In this document: positions 1 to 10,989 of the stretch, in pieces
Layout: the number at the start of each line of letters is the position of its first letter
Position numbering within the stretch: position 1 is the stretch's first letter
Assembly (NCBI RefSeq): GCF_932526225.1
Contig: NC_064042.1
Coordinates: forward strand, 4,139,001 to 4,203,000
Direction of reading: 5' to 3'
DNA length: 64,000 nucleotides
Origin: Nematostella vectensis
Lineage: Eukaryota; Cnidaria; Anthozoa; Actiniaria; Edwardsiidae
Notes under the pieces: generated by a model
Told to the model about the DNA's origin: nothing
What the model saw: the letters and a program-made list of their open reading frames with translations, nothing else
The model's database searches: none
Position numbers and translations under genes: made by a program

Positions 1-245
1 TTCTCAACTGTATGATGAAAAATAATTTACCAAATTTTCAATGTTGCTTTTCACTTGTTTGCTTGGAGGGTACTGGACATTCGTTATCCTAAAACTTCCA
101 TTACTTGTGTGCTCAGAGCCTGCTGGAACTGCAACGAAAAATATTGTTTTCAAGAATATTGATAATATATGTTACGATAAATATACGATGTTTAGGGTAC
201 TTGTTCTTCCTCACCCCCTCCCCTCCCCCCACCGCCCCTTCTTAC

Positions 246-491
246 CGACGGTGAACTTGTGCTGAGATCCAGGAAAACCTTCCGCGTTGCATTCCACCTC
301 TATTTCGTCTAGACTTGCCAATTTCACTTCGTAGGTGACTTTAGTTTCTGTTGTACTGGTAATTTTTGATTGTATGCTTTTGCCGTCATTCATGCAAACG
401 ATGTCTGGAGGAGGGGTCTTGTTAGTTTCAATGGTGATACTGACAGCCGGTGACGTTATACATTTGAGGGAATACCTCTCCATGTTGGCAT
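246..491 (-). CDS. Gene C exon: Ig-like domain f (membrane-proximal type)
   Basis: This exon has acceptor AG at 492-493 and donor GT at 244-245, is 246 bp, and is phase 1 at both ends. It contains MERYSLKC near the start and VECNAEGFPG near the end, so two cysteines frame the domain. It aligns along its whole length with the exon at 33736-33981 in gene B. It lacks the classic Trp, so the Ig assignment rests on position and cysteine spacing. Confidence 0.78.
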
Positions 492-3400
492 CTAGGTATT
501 AAAAGAAAGGGAGAGAGATGCAGCATGCAGAAAGAGAGGGTCTCTGCAGACAGTGAACGAACTGACACGGTCTATTTACGACTTTTTAATCTGTTGCCTT
601 CACTAATTGTCGCTTTCAGGTTTATCTACGTTTTGTGTACTATTGCAATGAAAAACAAAAAAAAAGTTATCTTTAAAGGCGTTAGTAAGAGGGAGGGACC
701 AGGGGCCCCTTCTAGCAGCATGGAAATGGCGTCTTATGGCCTTTTTAACCCCTTTAAAAAGCACTAATAAATCTGAAAGCAGGTTATGGTTGACATGCAA
801 AGGGAAATAAGAATCTACAATTAATATAATACTAACATGTAACCGTAATATTGACTCTTTCGCTTTGCTTGGTGTTGCAGGCACTTTCCGCGAGGCAGCT
901 GTAAGAACCGGTATCATTCAACGACCCGCTAAATATAAGACTTCTATTGCTGCTAAACCATTCGCTGTTCTTGTACCAAGTGATGCTGACAGGTCTAACC
1001 ACATTAGTTGTACACTCCAAGGTAAAGGGAACTCCTCTTTTTACCATTGGAGCTGAAATATTGACGAACTCTATTTTTTCTAAAAAGGTAAAATAAGTGT
1101 ATAAATTAATAAGTATGTTTTAGCATTAGTAAATACTAGATATAGCAAACAATAGTCGATACATTTTCAATAAACACTCAAAAATAAGCCTTGGATTCCG
1201 TACCTTGCATATCAATACTGAATGTGTTCTTCTGACCAATTCCTGCTGTGTTATTCGGCACACAAGTGTATTCATGCGTTCCTAAAGTGTTTAACGTCAA
1301 GTTGAATACCCCATTTGACTTCTCTATCAAAAGGGTCTTGTTGACGAAAAGCGAGTAGTGGACGTCATCTGGTTCACCCCTCGCTGTGCAGTTAAAATAA
1401 ACGCTGGTCCCCAGACAGTAAGAGCTTTCCAGACGTGTTAGGCTTGTTTTCTCTGGTTTATCTGAAACAGGCAAAAAACAAACCTCGGGTTTTGAGCATA
1501 ATAATATTAGGCTATTTCCCTTAACTATAGCCTTTTAATTCCACCCTCCTGTGAAACGCCTCTCCACTCCCCCCAAACACCCCATCCCGTCCTTATGAAT
1601 AAATAAGGTAAAGAAAAGTTATAAATAAGGTAAAAATAAATAAAGTAAATGTACTGGCAACAAACAAGGAAGAGGGCATAAAGACCATGACAAAATCAAA
1701 TCTGAACCTTTGACAAACTATTTTTGGTTAATAAATTGAATCAAGTATGCTGCTTGCTATGTTTCTTTTGCAACTCACAGATAACAGTGATACTCGTTGT
1801 TCTTGTATAAGCTGGACACTCGTTGCCGTTGTTCACGGTGCATGTGTAGGTTCCCCCATCTCTTCTCCTGATAGGACTGAACGTGTAGCTCCCAGTGTTG
1901 GTCAGCACAGAGCCGTTTGGGTGGAAAATCGCAACTCTTAACGGCGCTGTACCAGATGCGATGCATCGCATTGTTACATCGGATCCTTCGACTTCGATTT
2001 GTGGCGAGGTAAAGCTTGTTATTCGTGGCGGATCTGAGGTAAACAAAAAGTTGTTTCCGCAAAAAGAAAGACACGTTTTGCATGTATGCGAGGATTATTC
2101 TGGTACATTCTATTGATGACAGCGTATAGTGTCAGTGTTGCTTTTATTTGGGGTATAGAAAAAGCTATTTTGTTGCAAAGGTAGCATCCTCTAACGTTTC
2201 ACTCGAGAGAAAAATAACCCCTGGGGAACAGAAAGGAACGAACTTGACAAAAAAATCGAGGCCTATGGTGAGCTGTGATTGGTCGACCTCCCGAGGTCGC
2301 CCAATCACAGGCGCGCTTCCCCAACAATGCACCAAATATTTACATAGTTGGTATGTGTTGGCTAGAGATCAAATATGGCTTCAAGCGTGAATAACTTCTT
2401 ATATATTCGAAGGGCTCATTCCCGACATCATTTCAGCGGTAAAAAACACGTTTAGAGCGTCTTCTTTGAAGCCAGAACAGCTTTTGGTCCTAAAGGGGTT
2501 TTACAAACGACAGGATGTTTTTGCTCGACTACCTACAGGGTTTGGAAAGAGTTTGATATTTCCACAGGCAGCCCAAGGCTACTGTCAGTGGTTTATAAAT
2601 AATGTATGGGGGAATTTATTTGTTAGCGAAAAAAATTCTTTATCGTGAAAAATACAAATTTAGACAATGTAATATTGTGTTTGAGTCTTCTTTATTTCAA
2701 TTTTGCCGATCGAATGTCAGTAGAGCGAGTTTGAAGCCCGCCCCGAATTGTTTTTCTTACTATGTATAAAAATAGGAAAGGCTGGGGACTCCATCAGCTA
2801 ACGGCCACCACACAACTACTTCGAGGCCCGATAAAACTCGCAAAAGTCGACGGGCCGCCAATCCAGCGCCAAAACACTTTGAAAACATACCTTAGCTTTC
2901 AATTGAACCGAGTCTCATGTCACCGATTTGCGAATTTCACTATATTTTTTCCACTTTTTACCGCCGACTGTCGAATTCACCATCTGTGCCAACAGGTCCT
3001 GTGCGCTTTCTGACCGAGGGGCTCTAGGAACGAGGCACTGCTCGGAAATTCAAACTTCGAGGAGTCGTCAATGCGACAACGGCCGACATTCTAGTCAAGG
3101 GAATAGTGAGGATCGTGCTCGGTGGAAGTCCCGAGTCATTCGGCATTGAAGCGGTGAATTCTTTTACTTGGCACCAAAGTTTAAGCTTAGTGGATCCTTG
3201 GCTTGGAAAATGTGCAATTAAAGTCCGTAAAACCATCTTTTGTGATACATTTCTTTCAGTAATCGAGGAGAGTTGTTCTCCAAGCAAATGCGATCCGAAT
3301 AGCTTGTGCATTTTTTTTTATCTGAGACTGTTTCCCCGCAAACGCGGCAATAATTCCCGATTACCTTACATTTGCGACTAGAGAAGGATAACCAATTTTT

Positions 3401-6337
3401 CTTTCGTAAATTACGAAAGATCGAGCTGGCGAAATGGCAAAATATATCTAAACGCTTAAGATTCCCCACAGTGATTTGCCTCCAAGAAAGACATGTTTAA
3501 TCCCCAAGGGACCCAGGCGCCGTGACGGCTTTTTTGCCAAGTTCGTTCCTCACTGTTCCCCAGGGGTTATTTTTCTCGCGAGTGAAACGTTAGAGGAAAA
3601 ACCCCTGGGTTTCCGAGGATGCAAAGGTAGAAAAGATGTCATATTATAAAGATTCACGATAGAAAATACCTTTGACAGCGAACAAGCCGCTCTTGTTTTC
3701 TCCATCTCCCACCTCGTTACTGGGAACACACTTGAAGATACTCAAGCCAGAAGCGTTAAGACTAATGACAAATTTTCCGTTCATATTTGAGGCAAGTGCC
3801 GTATCATTGCGATACAGAGTGTAATTGATGTTGTTTGGGTTAGCCAACGCTGAGCAATTTAACGAGACAACATCCCTGACACAGCCGATATGCTCATTTG
3901 GTATTAATTTGGTGTTTTCTGGTTTATCTACAAAGCAATATTAACGTGATGAGGCAAAACCTTCAATCTGATGAAGAGTACAGGAATGCGAAAAGAAAAG
4001 ACAAACGATGACATTTTTCCTTTAGCCTGTTATCTAAAGGACATTATGTGGATCAAGTTTATCCTCAAAACAAATTTTTAAAAACACGTCCTCAATCCAC
4101 AACTTTTTTTTTTAATTTTAAAAACTCCAATAGCCGCTATTCTCTTAACACGTTAACATTCGGCGGAATTAGGTATTGTCTTGTGAATAATGTATTACTG
4201 ATCAACATAGGGAGAACTTCCGTGTACCAATAAATGTAATAGCATTATACTTACATCTCACAGCGAGTGTCGCATCCATGGTGTGATTCCGCCCACATCC
4301 GTCAGTAGCCACGCACGTGTAGACCCCTGACATGTCGCGGTGCACCATGGGAATGGTGTAGGACGGTCTGTGTGCTACGGTGCGCCCCTGAGGGCCGATC
4401 CATGTGAAGGTCGGTGGAGGAGTACCATCAGCTGAACACGTCAGGTTCACTTGGTCACGCTCGGTCACGGTAGGACTCGGTGGGAAAATGACAACACTGC
4501 TGGGTGGAACTAAAAAATAACGCATAAAAATAATATATTCCCATTGTCGAAGCAAATTGTATTCAACAGATCGGAACATAGACGAATTGCTTATTATTAT
4601 TTTATTTTCACTGACCACTGCCCCCTTTTCACCCTTTGCAAAAGAGCTCCAATCAGTAAATCACAAGAGATTAAACACGAGGTTCCGCTATAAAAGGGAA
4701 AGCTCCTCCCACCCCCGGGCTCAAGAACAATCAGTTATCAATCAGCCGTCAATCAGTCAACATACCAGGACAATTGATCTGAGCGCTATATTCGAATTTC
4801 ATATTCTAAACAAAAATAAATATCATTCCTAGAGTTGTCTATCTAAAAATGTTTTTATCTATCGTAAAATAATGCTATACCAAGCTGTGTGCGCTTAAAA
4901 ATACAAGCATTTTCATCAGAGCGCGAGAATAATTTATGCAGGTGCGTAGATTATGGATAGCGCAAAATTTAAAATTTTGCACCGAAAACGTAAGTGGACA
5001 GCAAATAACTAATTCATCAACCTCTTAACACAGCTGTCCTGTTACCTGTGCAAAAATAGTTTTATTCAAGCCGACTTAGGCTCATATATAAGCAATATTT
5101 TACAGGAGACTAATAATTTGTGACCGCTAGCGTGGCAGTGTTCTGATTATAATTGCAAATTTGAGCTCGGGGATGGGAGGAGCTTTCCCTTTTATAGCGG
5201 AACCTCGTGTTTAAGTTATAAAACACCACAGTTTTGTTGAACTACTTGCGTGACGCAAGCAAATTCGATACACTGTAAATTAGCATACTTGGTCTACTTG
5301 AAAAACATATATGTATGAATTATGGAAGGACAATTCATGGTTTTGCAAATTCTTTTGAGTAGCTAGTGTTTACGAAAATTACTTTAAATGATGGGACAAA
5401 GTAAATTGTTATACAGGCAATCAGCACATCAGCAAATCTCCAAAGGAGCGAATCCTTTTTTTTCTTTTTTGTCTCTGTTTTCACACGAATATAAAATACC
5501 GCGGCCATCCGTAACGTTGGCAGAGGCATTCATGTAAGGAATTGCATGACGAGCTTTTTAAAGGCTCTTTTGTACTCTAGTTACTCATAGTCATAGCCAA
5601 ATTTGTTACATTTAAAAATGCTTTTGCTTTATGCTAGTATACCCCTGTTACTTGTAACATCGATCTGAATCAATGCACTTATCTTACCCTGCACTTTGAG
5701 TAGAGTGTCTGATGGAGGCTGCCCAACGAGGTAGTTCTTTGAGTTTACATTACATCGTATTTCGTAGGTGCCGAATTCATCCTCGCTGTTGTTAACCTTC
5801 AGTGTAAACACCACATTATACACAGGTGATGAACCCGAGTACGATGCCGACATTACTCGATCACTGAACGCTGAGTCTTTTCCTGAAGTCGTAGAATACA
5901 TCTCGACCGATGATCCACCAGCTACAGCCTGTTGCAAGATAGACACAGCTCCAATCTCTTCCCCAGAGTTCAGAGTCACTTTCCATGTCAGTGTGGCGTT
6001 CTCGCCATCGTTGAAGCAGACGGACGTGTTGTACTGCCACTGCCAATTAGCAGATGACGCGTCTGTTGGATAGGTGGACATATTACATTAATGAAGATCT
6101 ATCCAAATAGATAGTATAAAGAAGCCAATGGACTGTTGGGTTTCCTTTGATATGTGTTGTATGTACTGCCATGTACCGCTGTAATCGCTGACGATATGAA
6201 GAAAGACCATCGACACGTAATCCTAATAATTATATTTCTGACAGATGGCAAGCCTATTCGCGATTGGGGTTTAATTTACCTGTTGAAGCTATAAACAGGC
6301 AAACCAAGGCACAAGCAAGGAATGCAATTGAACCCAT
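246..6337 (-). CDS. Gene C: multi-Ig receptor, 5' half (signal peptide, NT and six Ig-like domains); continues beyond left edge
   Basis: Eight exons with GT-AG borders can be assembled on the minus strand: 6337-6280 (signal peptide), 6062-5688 (NT), 4509-4255 (Ig a), 3927-3670 (b), 2033-1779 (c), 1461-1204 (d), 1079-837 (e), 491-246 (f). All introns are phase 1 and every domain exon is a multiple of 3 bases, so the frame stays open throughout. The product should be a secreted or membrane protein with an N-terminal V-like domain and Ig-like repeats. By comparison with genes A and B, the SEA-like, FN3, transmembrane and tail exons should lie left of base 1. Domains a, c and e look I-set like, with Cys, Trp and a DxGxYxC-type F strand. 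Domains b and d begin KPExT-like and have Tyr where the core Trp is usual. Introns host a 1.4-kb inverted-repeat element and a TTAA MITE. This is the only copy in the window with a convincing intact 5' end. Ligand and function are unknown; a recognition or adhesion role is inference. Confidence 0.82.
837..1079 (-). CDS. Gene C exon: Ig-like domain e
   Basis: The exon is 243 bp, with acceptor AG at 1080-1081 and donor GTTAGT at 836-831. It has the B-strand Cys (TLECT), core Trp (ITWYKNS) and F-strand DTGSYSC of an I-set Ig domain. It is diverged from domain e of genes A and B but holds the same position and phase. Confidence 0.78.
1204..1461 (-). CDS. Gene C exon: Ig-like domain d
   Basis: The exon is 258 bp with AG at 1462-1463 and GT at 1203-1202. 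It begins DKPEKTS, has Cys in YFNCTARG, then HYSLF where a Trp would be expected, and ends in HEYTCVPNNTAG. This Tyr-for-Trp pattern is shared by all the b and d domains in the window. Confidence 0.8.
1779..2033 (-). CDS. Gene C exon: Ig-like domain c
   Basis: The exon is 255 bp with acceptor AG at 2034-2035 and donor GTGAGT at 1778-1773. PPRITSF opens the domain; VTMRCIASG and GGTYTCTVNNGNEC give the two Ig cysteines. It is closely related to gene A 26580-26834; gene B keeps only a 40-bp relic of this exon. Confidence 0.82.
2185..3620. mobile_element. DNA transposon (non-autonomous or decayed) with long inverted ends and 10-bp target duplication
   Basis: About 1.43 kb is flanked by the direct repeat GCAAAGGTAG at 2175-2184 and 3621-3630. 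The ends are inverted copies of each other: the left inner end near 2187-2260 matches the reverse complement of about 3510-3598, both containing AACCCCTGGGGAACAG. The right outer end has about 22 extra bases that the left end lacks, consistent with a deletion between two CCTC copies. Inside, plus-strand codons from 2466 encode a RecQ-like stretch with Walker A LPTGFGKS. The minus frame at 3218-3469 has a CxxC-containing segment (CRVCGETV). Neither is a full gene. Superfamily is not assigned; a 9-10 bp duplication would suit a Mutator-like element, which is inference. Confidence 0.7.
2466..2648 (+). pseudogene. RecQ-type helicase fragment inside the inverted-repeat element
   Basis: The first 35 or so codons read like the start of a RecQ/DEAD-box helicase domain: KPEQ, then a spacing to DVFARLPTGFGKSLIFPQ, which contains Walker A (GFGKS) preceded by LPT. 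The similarity stops by about 2575, the frame ends at 2648, and no DEAH or motif III is seen, so it is a fragment. It may be captured host sequence or a relic of a transposon-borne helicase. The nominal start codon is TTG, so the true start is unknown. Confidence 0.6.
3670..3927 (-). CDS. Gene C exon: Ig-like domain b
   Basis: The exon is 258 bp with acceptor AG at 3928-3929 and donor GTATTT at 3669-3664. It starts DKPENT, has NYTLYRND in place of the Trp strand, and ends IFKCVPSNEVGDG. It is the same length as gene A 27508-27765 and plus-strand copy 61139-61396. Confidence 0.82.
4255..4509 (-). CDS. Gene C exon: Ig-like domain a
   Basis: The exon is 255 bp with acceptor AG at 4510-4511 and donor GTAAGT. 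It has LTCSADGTPPPTFTW (B-strand Cys, C-strand Trp) and MSGVYTCVATDGCG (F-strand Cys), a clear I-set Ig domain. This is the most conserved exon type in the window: six copies, all exactly 255 bp. Confidence 0.88.
4671..5214. mobile_element. TTAA-flanked MITE, complete copy
   Basis: TTAA at 4671-4674 and 5211-5214 bounds an element of about 536 bp whose ends (ACACGAGGTTCCGCTATAAA at left, its reverse complement at right) pair for about 50 bp. No coding sequence. A TTAA target fits piggyBac- or Kolobok-type elements. A truncated relative lies at 8222-8520. Confidence 0.78.
5215..5687. other. Intron of gene C, no feature seen
   Basis: Intronic sequence between domain a and NT. It includes a 22-bp block at 5500-5521 (CGCGGCCATCCGTAACGTTG) that recurs at 41036-41057 in gene B's matching intron, which supports shared ancestry of the two introns. 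Confidence 0.5.
5688..6062 (-). CDS. Gene C exon: N-terminal V-like domain (NT)
   Basis: The exon is 375 bp, phase 1 at both ends, with AG at 6063-6064 and GTAAGA donor. Sequence marks are WQWQYNTSVCFNDGENATL, a TWKV strand, FSDRVMSASYSG, then DEFGTYEIRC, which reads as a V-set-like fold (Cys, Trp, DxGxY/IxC). Joined to the signal exon it begins TG-DASS. Four more copies or relics occur (about 9496-9815, 29070-29110, 40780-40890, 43485-43861) plus the split plus-strand copy. As the membrane-distal domain it is the likeliest ligand-contact site, by analogy only. Confidence 0.82.
6280..6337 (-). CDS. Gene C first exon: signal peptide
   Basis: ATG at 6337 opens MGSIAFLACALVCLFIASTG, a short hydrophobic leader, and a donor GTAAAT follows in phase 1. 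Splicing to 6062 gives the GAC codon at the junction. The same leader design (MGSIN...) is seen at 10090. Confidence 0.85.
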
Positions 6338-8221
6338 CTTTCTAAACCCTCTGAGGCTTAACAGGAAGCAAATACTGTAGACTTGCTCCAAGTCGACATC
6401 AAAGTCAGTAATCGAGCGAAGCGAGATTAAATCAGCGATCGACTGGCTCCTAACCTAATTTTTTTAACGACTTTGAGAAAGTCTACAAATGCTGCAGCAT
6501 AATTTTTGGCATAATTCCGACCCTATGGAGGAGGGGTTGCTTGAATGCCCACTTAAGTTGTTTAGGCTAATTTGAGCCATCCAAACGAGGGTATAGAAGA
6601 TACAAGACAAGTGTGCGGGAGCGCTTTTGCAGATGGTGGTAAAGTGAAACGAGATTTGGCCAATTTAGTCCAGTCAATATGTGGTTTCAGGTGGAACTTA
6701 TTGCAATAGAATTTCTCTCAACGGATTTTGAACAAGTGATACAACCTAGTTAACATACTAAAAGTCCCCAAAAATCCCTTTGGTGGAACATCCTGAAATT
6801 TGCGACAACAACGCAGATTTATGTTTTTAGAACGATATTTCGGCAGGCCAATACCTGCCTTCTTCAGGTTATAAATGAGTTACAATGGCATGTTATGTTA
6901 GGTCAGCACTCGTTCACACGGTTCAGAAAGATGGTCATTAGACTAAAGTAATCAGCATATTTACATTATAGTCAAGTCTCAAACGGTCGTACGCTCGTAC
7001 GGGCAAGGCAAAAATCGAGGCATACGAGACTACTACAACTAGTAGATTTTGCAGTGGTCGCAATGATCCTTCGGACGAACTGGTAACTTGCTTATCCCGG
7101 GGATAGGAATTTTTCAGTAGAGAAATATCAAACTTGTGTCATTTTACCTGGAGAATTTATCTAAATGTAATCATTTTAAAGCGATCTTCCGGTTTTTTAA
7201 GCTTATGGGTACCTTTTTATATGAATAACAGTCACGGGGGGGGGATGGGGGGGGGGGGCGTGGTATTTGCATAAAGCATTTTATTTTTCCTATGGGAGGA
7301 CAGGGTTCATTATCACCCTGGAGTTTTATCATCTGAGACCAAAAAAGCAATTAGTCTAGAAATAAATATTTTACCATCCCTTGTACTATTTCAAAAGTGC
7401 AGGGGAGAGCGGTAAAAACTCAAGAAGGAAATACATTTTTTGCAGGGGTTCAAGCTAACTCCTTCAGGAAATTCAGTCAACTTCTCTTGCTATATTTTCC
7501 CGGTGGGTGACGGTGAGGGGGGTGGGGGGGGGGGGGTGAGGGGAGGACTCACAAATAAAAATCTCTCGCGTGCTCAGCCCGAAAACATTTACCCATAAAA
7601 GATAGTAAAATGGGTGTGGCTTTTTCTCAACAAGGATAGCACATTTAGTAGAGCACATAAGAACATAATTATCAAGTGCTTTCTTTTTCAAATTCTTTTG
7701 AGATTTTTTAATCCAAATATGGCATATATCCAGACAATTTACCAGTTGCTTAAAAAATGTGGCCGAATATCATTTTGATAAAACGGTCCAAATAAAACTT
7801 AATCAGTCTAATAAATTTTATTTTAATCAGTGCGATGTTATTTAAGACTGGGAAGCAAGAGCAAAAAGCATCAAAGGTATGTGCAGCAGACTACTGTACA
7901 TGCTTTGATAAGCCCCTCCTAGAGTTTTTAATAAGCCTGCCTCTCTGATAGGCCCCCCTTTACTCACTCTAAATTTTCTGCAACAAAAATACTTGGCAAA
8001 AGATGGTCTTAAATGCTTAGTTTTTTCAGTCTTAAGCGGTAATTGTGCATATGCCTTTTTATATCAGGTTTTGTTCATGTTTTAATTGAAAAAGAGATGA
8101 TTGTACTACTGCATCATGTGTACAAAAAAAGGTTTAAATAAGCCTCCCATCTTGAATACACCCCTTCTTTAATACCCCTCCCTCCTCTACAAATTCCATA
8201 ATTAAGTAAGCCCCCTCCTTC
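6338..8221. other. Upstream region of gene C, no gene seen
   Basis: The first 250 bases resemble the region upstream of the duplicate signal exon; for example GTTGTTTAGGCTA recurs at about 6558 and 10219, so it may hold the promoter or 5' UTR. Around 6815-6880 there is a repeat-like block (CGATATTTCGGCAGGCCAAT) of a type common at transposon ends. G-rich simple tracts occur near 7236-7260 and 7516-7535. No coding sequence is supported. Confidence 0.45.
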
Positions 8222-8520
8222 TTAAACACGAGGTTCCGCTATAAAAGGGAAAGCTCCTCCCACCCCCGGGCTCAAGAACAATCAGTTATCAATCAGCCGT
8301 CAATGAGTCAACATGTCAGGACAATTGATCTGAGCGCAAAATTCGGATTTCATATTCTAAACCAAAATAAATACCATTCATAGAGTTGTCCATCTAAAAA
8401 TGTTTCTATCTATCATAAAATAATGCTATACCAAGCTGTGTGCGCTCTAAAATACGAGCATTTCTATCACACCGCTAAAATAATTTATGCAGGTGCGCTA
8501 GATAATGGGTAGCGCAAAAT
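8222..8520. mobile_element. Truncated TTAA MITE
   Basis: TTAA then ACACGAGGTTCCGCTATAAA begins at 8222 and the sequence follows the MITE at 4671 for about 300 bases. It stops at the tandem repeat at 8521. The right inverted end is missing. Confidence 0.78.
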
Positions 8521-8770
8521 TTATGTCAAAAACATAATTGCAAAACCCAACCTAGGTATATAGGTAAACCATCGATTTCGCAGTTATGTCAATAACATAA
8601 TTGCAAAACGCGACCTAGGTATGTAGGTAAACCTTCCATTTCGCAGTAATGTCAATAACATAATTGCAAAACCCGACCTAGGTAAATAGATGAACCTTCA
8701 ATTTCGCAATTATGTCATAAACATAATTGCAAAATAAACCTCGGTATATAGCACGATTCTATATTTTGCA
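8521..8770. repeat. Tandem repeat, about 61-bp unit, four copies
   Basis: Four imperfect units share ATGTCA(A)AAACATAATTGCAA, then ACCTAGGTA, then TTTCGCA. It begins exactly where the neighbouring MITE is cut, so it may have grown from the element's internal sequence. Confidence 0.75.
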
Positions 8771-9495
8771 ATAATCTTTTTTATTCCGAGAAACATAATC
8801 GCAAAAATGTACCATTCTCTATAGAAGAAGTTAACTGCAAAATTCGCATATATGAGTACACCCCCATTCCGGCAGGCGTTCTGAACTGAAGTCTGTACAA
8901 AATAGCAAATATTTTTCATTGTAATATCTTTATTGACTTCCAGTAACTTCCAAGGATGAACCAAGACAATCACACAGCATCTGAGAATAGTATAAAGCAA
9001 GGGTAGAGTTTATTTTCTGTGATTTGTCTCCTGTACAAACAGGTATGTGTACCTAATAAAGACGGCTGTCAAGAAAATCGGGTGTTATTTGAGCTCGACA
9101 TGGGGTTGCGTTCGGCTTCATTATAATTCAGGAATTTGATTCCTCCATTTTTTTATTTGCTGAATCGAAATAAAAAACACCAATCTTTGCTCAAAGTGCA
9201 AAATTCATGTACCATCGGATTTATAAGCCCCTAATTTAGACTATGTCCTAGTCGACATTTTTTATTGACATGTTTAGACAGCAATAAAATATACTTTTTT
9301 GCCGGAAAAAGTAAAGAAACCACTCGATTTATACCTTGTCAACTCCTTTTTAAGGATCTGTATCGCTATTTTTAATTCCGCGTATATTTAAAGAATATTT
9401 TGCGATTTTTTACGAAAGGTGAAAAGTGCCCCCAAATCGGCGATTTTATAGGCAAAATCGTAAATTCGGAATTTCTCGATTTTTAGTACACGCAA
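8771..9495. other. No gene seen
   Basis: AT-rich sequence with short repeat similarity at 8811-8860 to about 42931-42990 (CATAGAAGAA-type block). No supported coding exon. Confidence 0.4.
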
Positions 9496-10090
9496 CACTG
9501 TATTTGTTTGGCTCCGAATCCATCCTCGCTGTTGTTATCCTTCAGTGTAAACACTATATCATACACAGGAGATGAACCCCACAATGTTAACGACATTACT
9601 CAATCACTGGAAGCTGAGCCCTTTCCCGAAGTTATAGTATACATCCGACTCAATGTTCCACCCTGCTGCTGCCAGATAGACACGGCTCCAACTTCGTCCC
9701 CCGAGTTCAGTGTCACTCTCCACGACAGTGTGGCGTTCTCGCCATTGTTGAAGCAGACGGACGTGCTTTACTGCCATTGCCAAGTAGTAGCGGATGATGC
9801 GCATCTGGAGGATGAGAAAATGTGAACGTGTTACATGAATGAATCTTCCAAATAATTATAGTATAAAGAAGCCAATGGACTGTGGGGTCGTTGCTTTGAT
9901 GTGTGTTGTACCACCAAGTGCCACTGTTAGCTTCTGACGACATGAAGAAAGGGCATGTACGGAATCCTAATGACTGCATATCTGACACATGACAAAAAGC
10001 CGATGTGCAAATGGAGTTTGATTTACCTGTTGAAGTTATAATCTGGCAAACCAAGGCACCAACAAGGAATACCAGATTAATTGAACCCAT
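9496..10090 (-). pseudogene. Duplicate 5' end of the receptor (NT relic plus signal exon)
   Basis: The exon 10090-10027 encodes a good signal peptide (MGSINLVFLVGALVC...) ending in phase 1 with donor GTAAAT. The matching NT exon (about 9815-9496) is broken. Its first codons are out of frame with the rest, a CGA-equivalent codon has become TGA near 9596, and the 3' part of the exon with its donor is missing. It is therefore a dead tandem copy of gene C's first two exons. The signal exon could still serve as an alternative first exon for gene C, which is speculative. Confidence 0.75.
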
Positions 10091-10989
10091 CGAAGTAGAT
10101 ATTTTTCTAAAGACTCTTGGGGGATCAATAGGAAGTAAAAACTACAGCTAAGTGTTTTGCATAAATTTTACATATCCTTTAGAAATATGGATGCTTGAAA
10201 AGTTGAATGCCCTTATGAGTTGTTTAGGCTAAAAAGAGCCAGCCCAGCATGCTTAAATACCGTATACAATTATCAGTTAAAGTAGGATCCTTGTCATCAG
10301 TATAAGTGTATGTTTGCCATTCTTGAAGATGACGGGCATATGTATATGTCAGTGCCATTGTATATGCTGTACGTTCTTGAGAGATTGTACGAATTTTATA
10401 GCCAAATTCCTAATTGGAGGGGAATTCTCCAAAAAAGAAGACGGGGGAAATCATCTTCCTATCTTTTTGGGTATATAATGTCGAGCAATCGCTATCCTTA
10501 GTGTATAAAATTATATATGAATCGCAGTGTATAAACTGTAATTCCTTAGGGGGTGTTTGAGGATTTTTTCACTTCTGCTATCTCTTATGGTATAAAATTT
10601 TCAAGCAAATGCTATTCCTTAAGATATGTTTAACGGTTATTTTTAAATCAACGCCCCTTTTTAATGAACGCCCCCCACTCAAACCCCATCTTTAAAACAA
10701 ACGACATAGGAATTTTTCCGATTCTGCTATCTGTTAGAGTTAATATATAGATTTAGGCACTGCCTAAAAGCGGAGCCAGCATTGAACACCTTTTGTGTTG
10801 ACTGATTGAGGTATTTTGGGGGGATCTAGAATCCTGCTCTTTACTGAGATTTATTTATTGTACCAACCAAATGGATCCAGGCCTTATTCAATAATTTAAA
10901 TTATGCAGTACATCAAAGTTAACAAACACAATTCCTGGTGTGAATATAGCTGTCAAAGTTGTCAAGAGTCTAATGGTAAATTCTTGTGT
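10091..10989. other. Upstream flank of the duplicated 5' end; no gene seen
   Basis: Bases 10091-10245 keep patches matching the upstream region of gene C (TTGAATGCCC, GTTGTTTAGGCTA, GAGCCA). The remainder is AT-rich with no supported gene. Confidence 0.4.

Larger units (their letters stand above)
2034..3669 (-). other. Gene C intron holding an inverted-repeat element
   Basis: This intron between domains c and b is enlarged by the element at 2185-3620. Outside that element only short intronic flanks remain and no further coding sequence is seen. Confidence 0.7.

Noticed and set aside
5768-6073. 101-codon plus frame opposite the NT exon, and similar ones at 9508-9825 and 865-1056
   Set aside because: Shadows of minus-strand Ig exons that have splice sites, phase agreement and conserved protein motifs.
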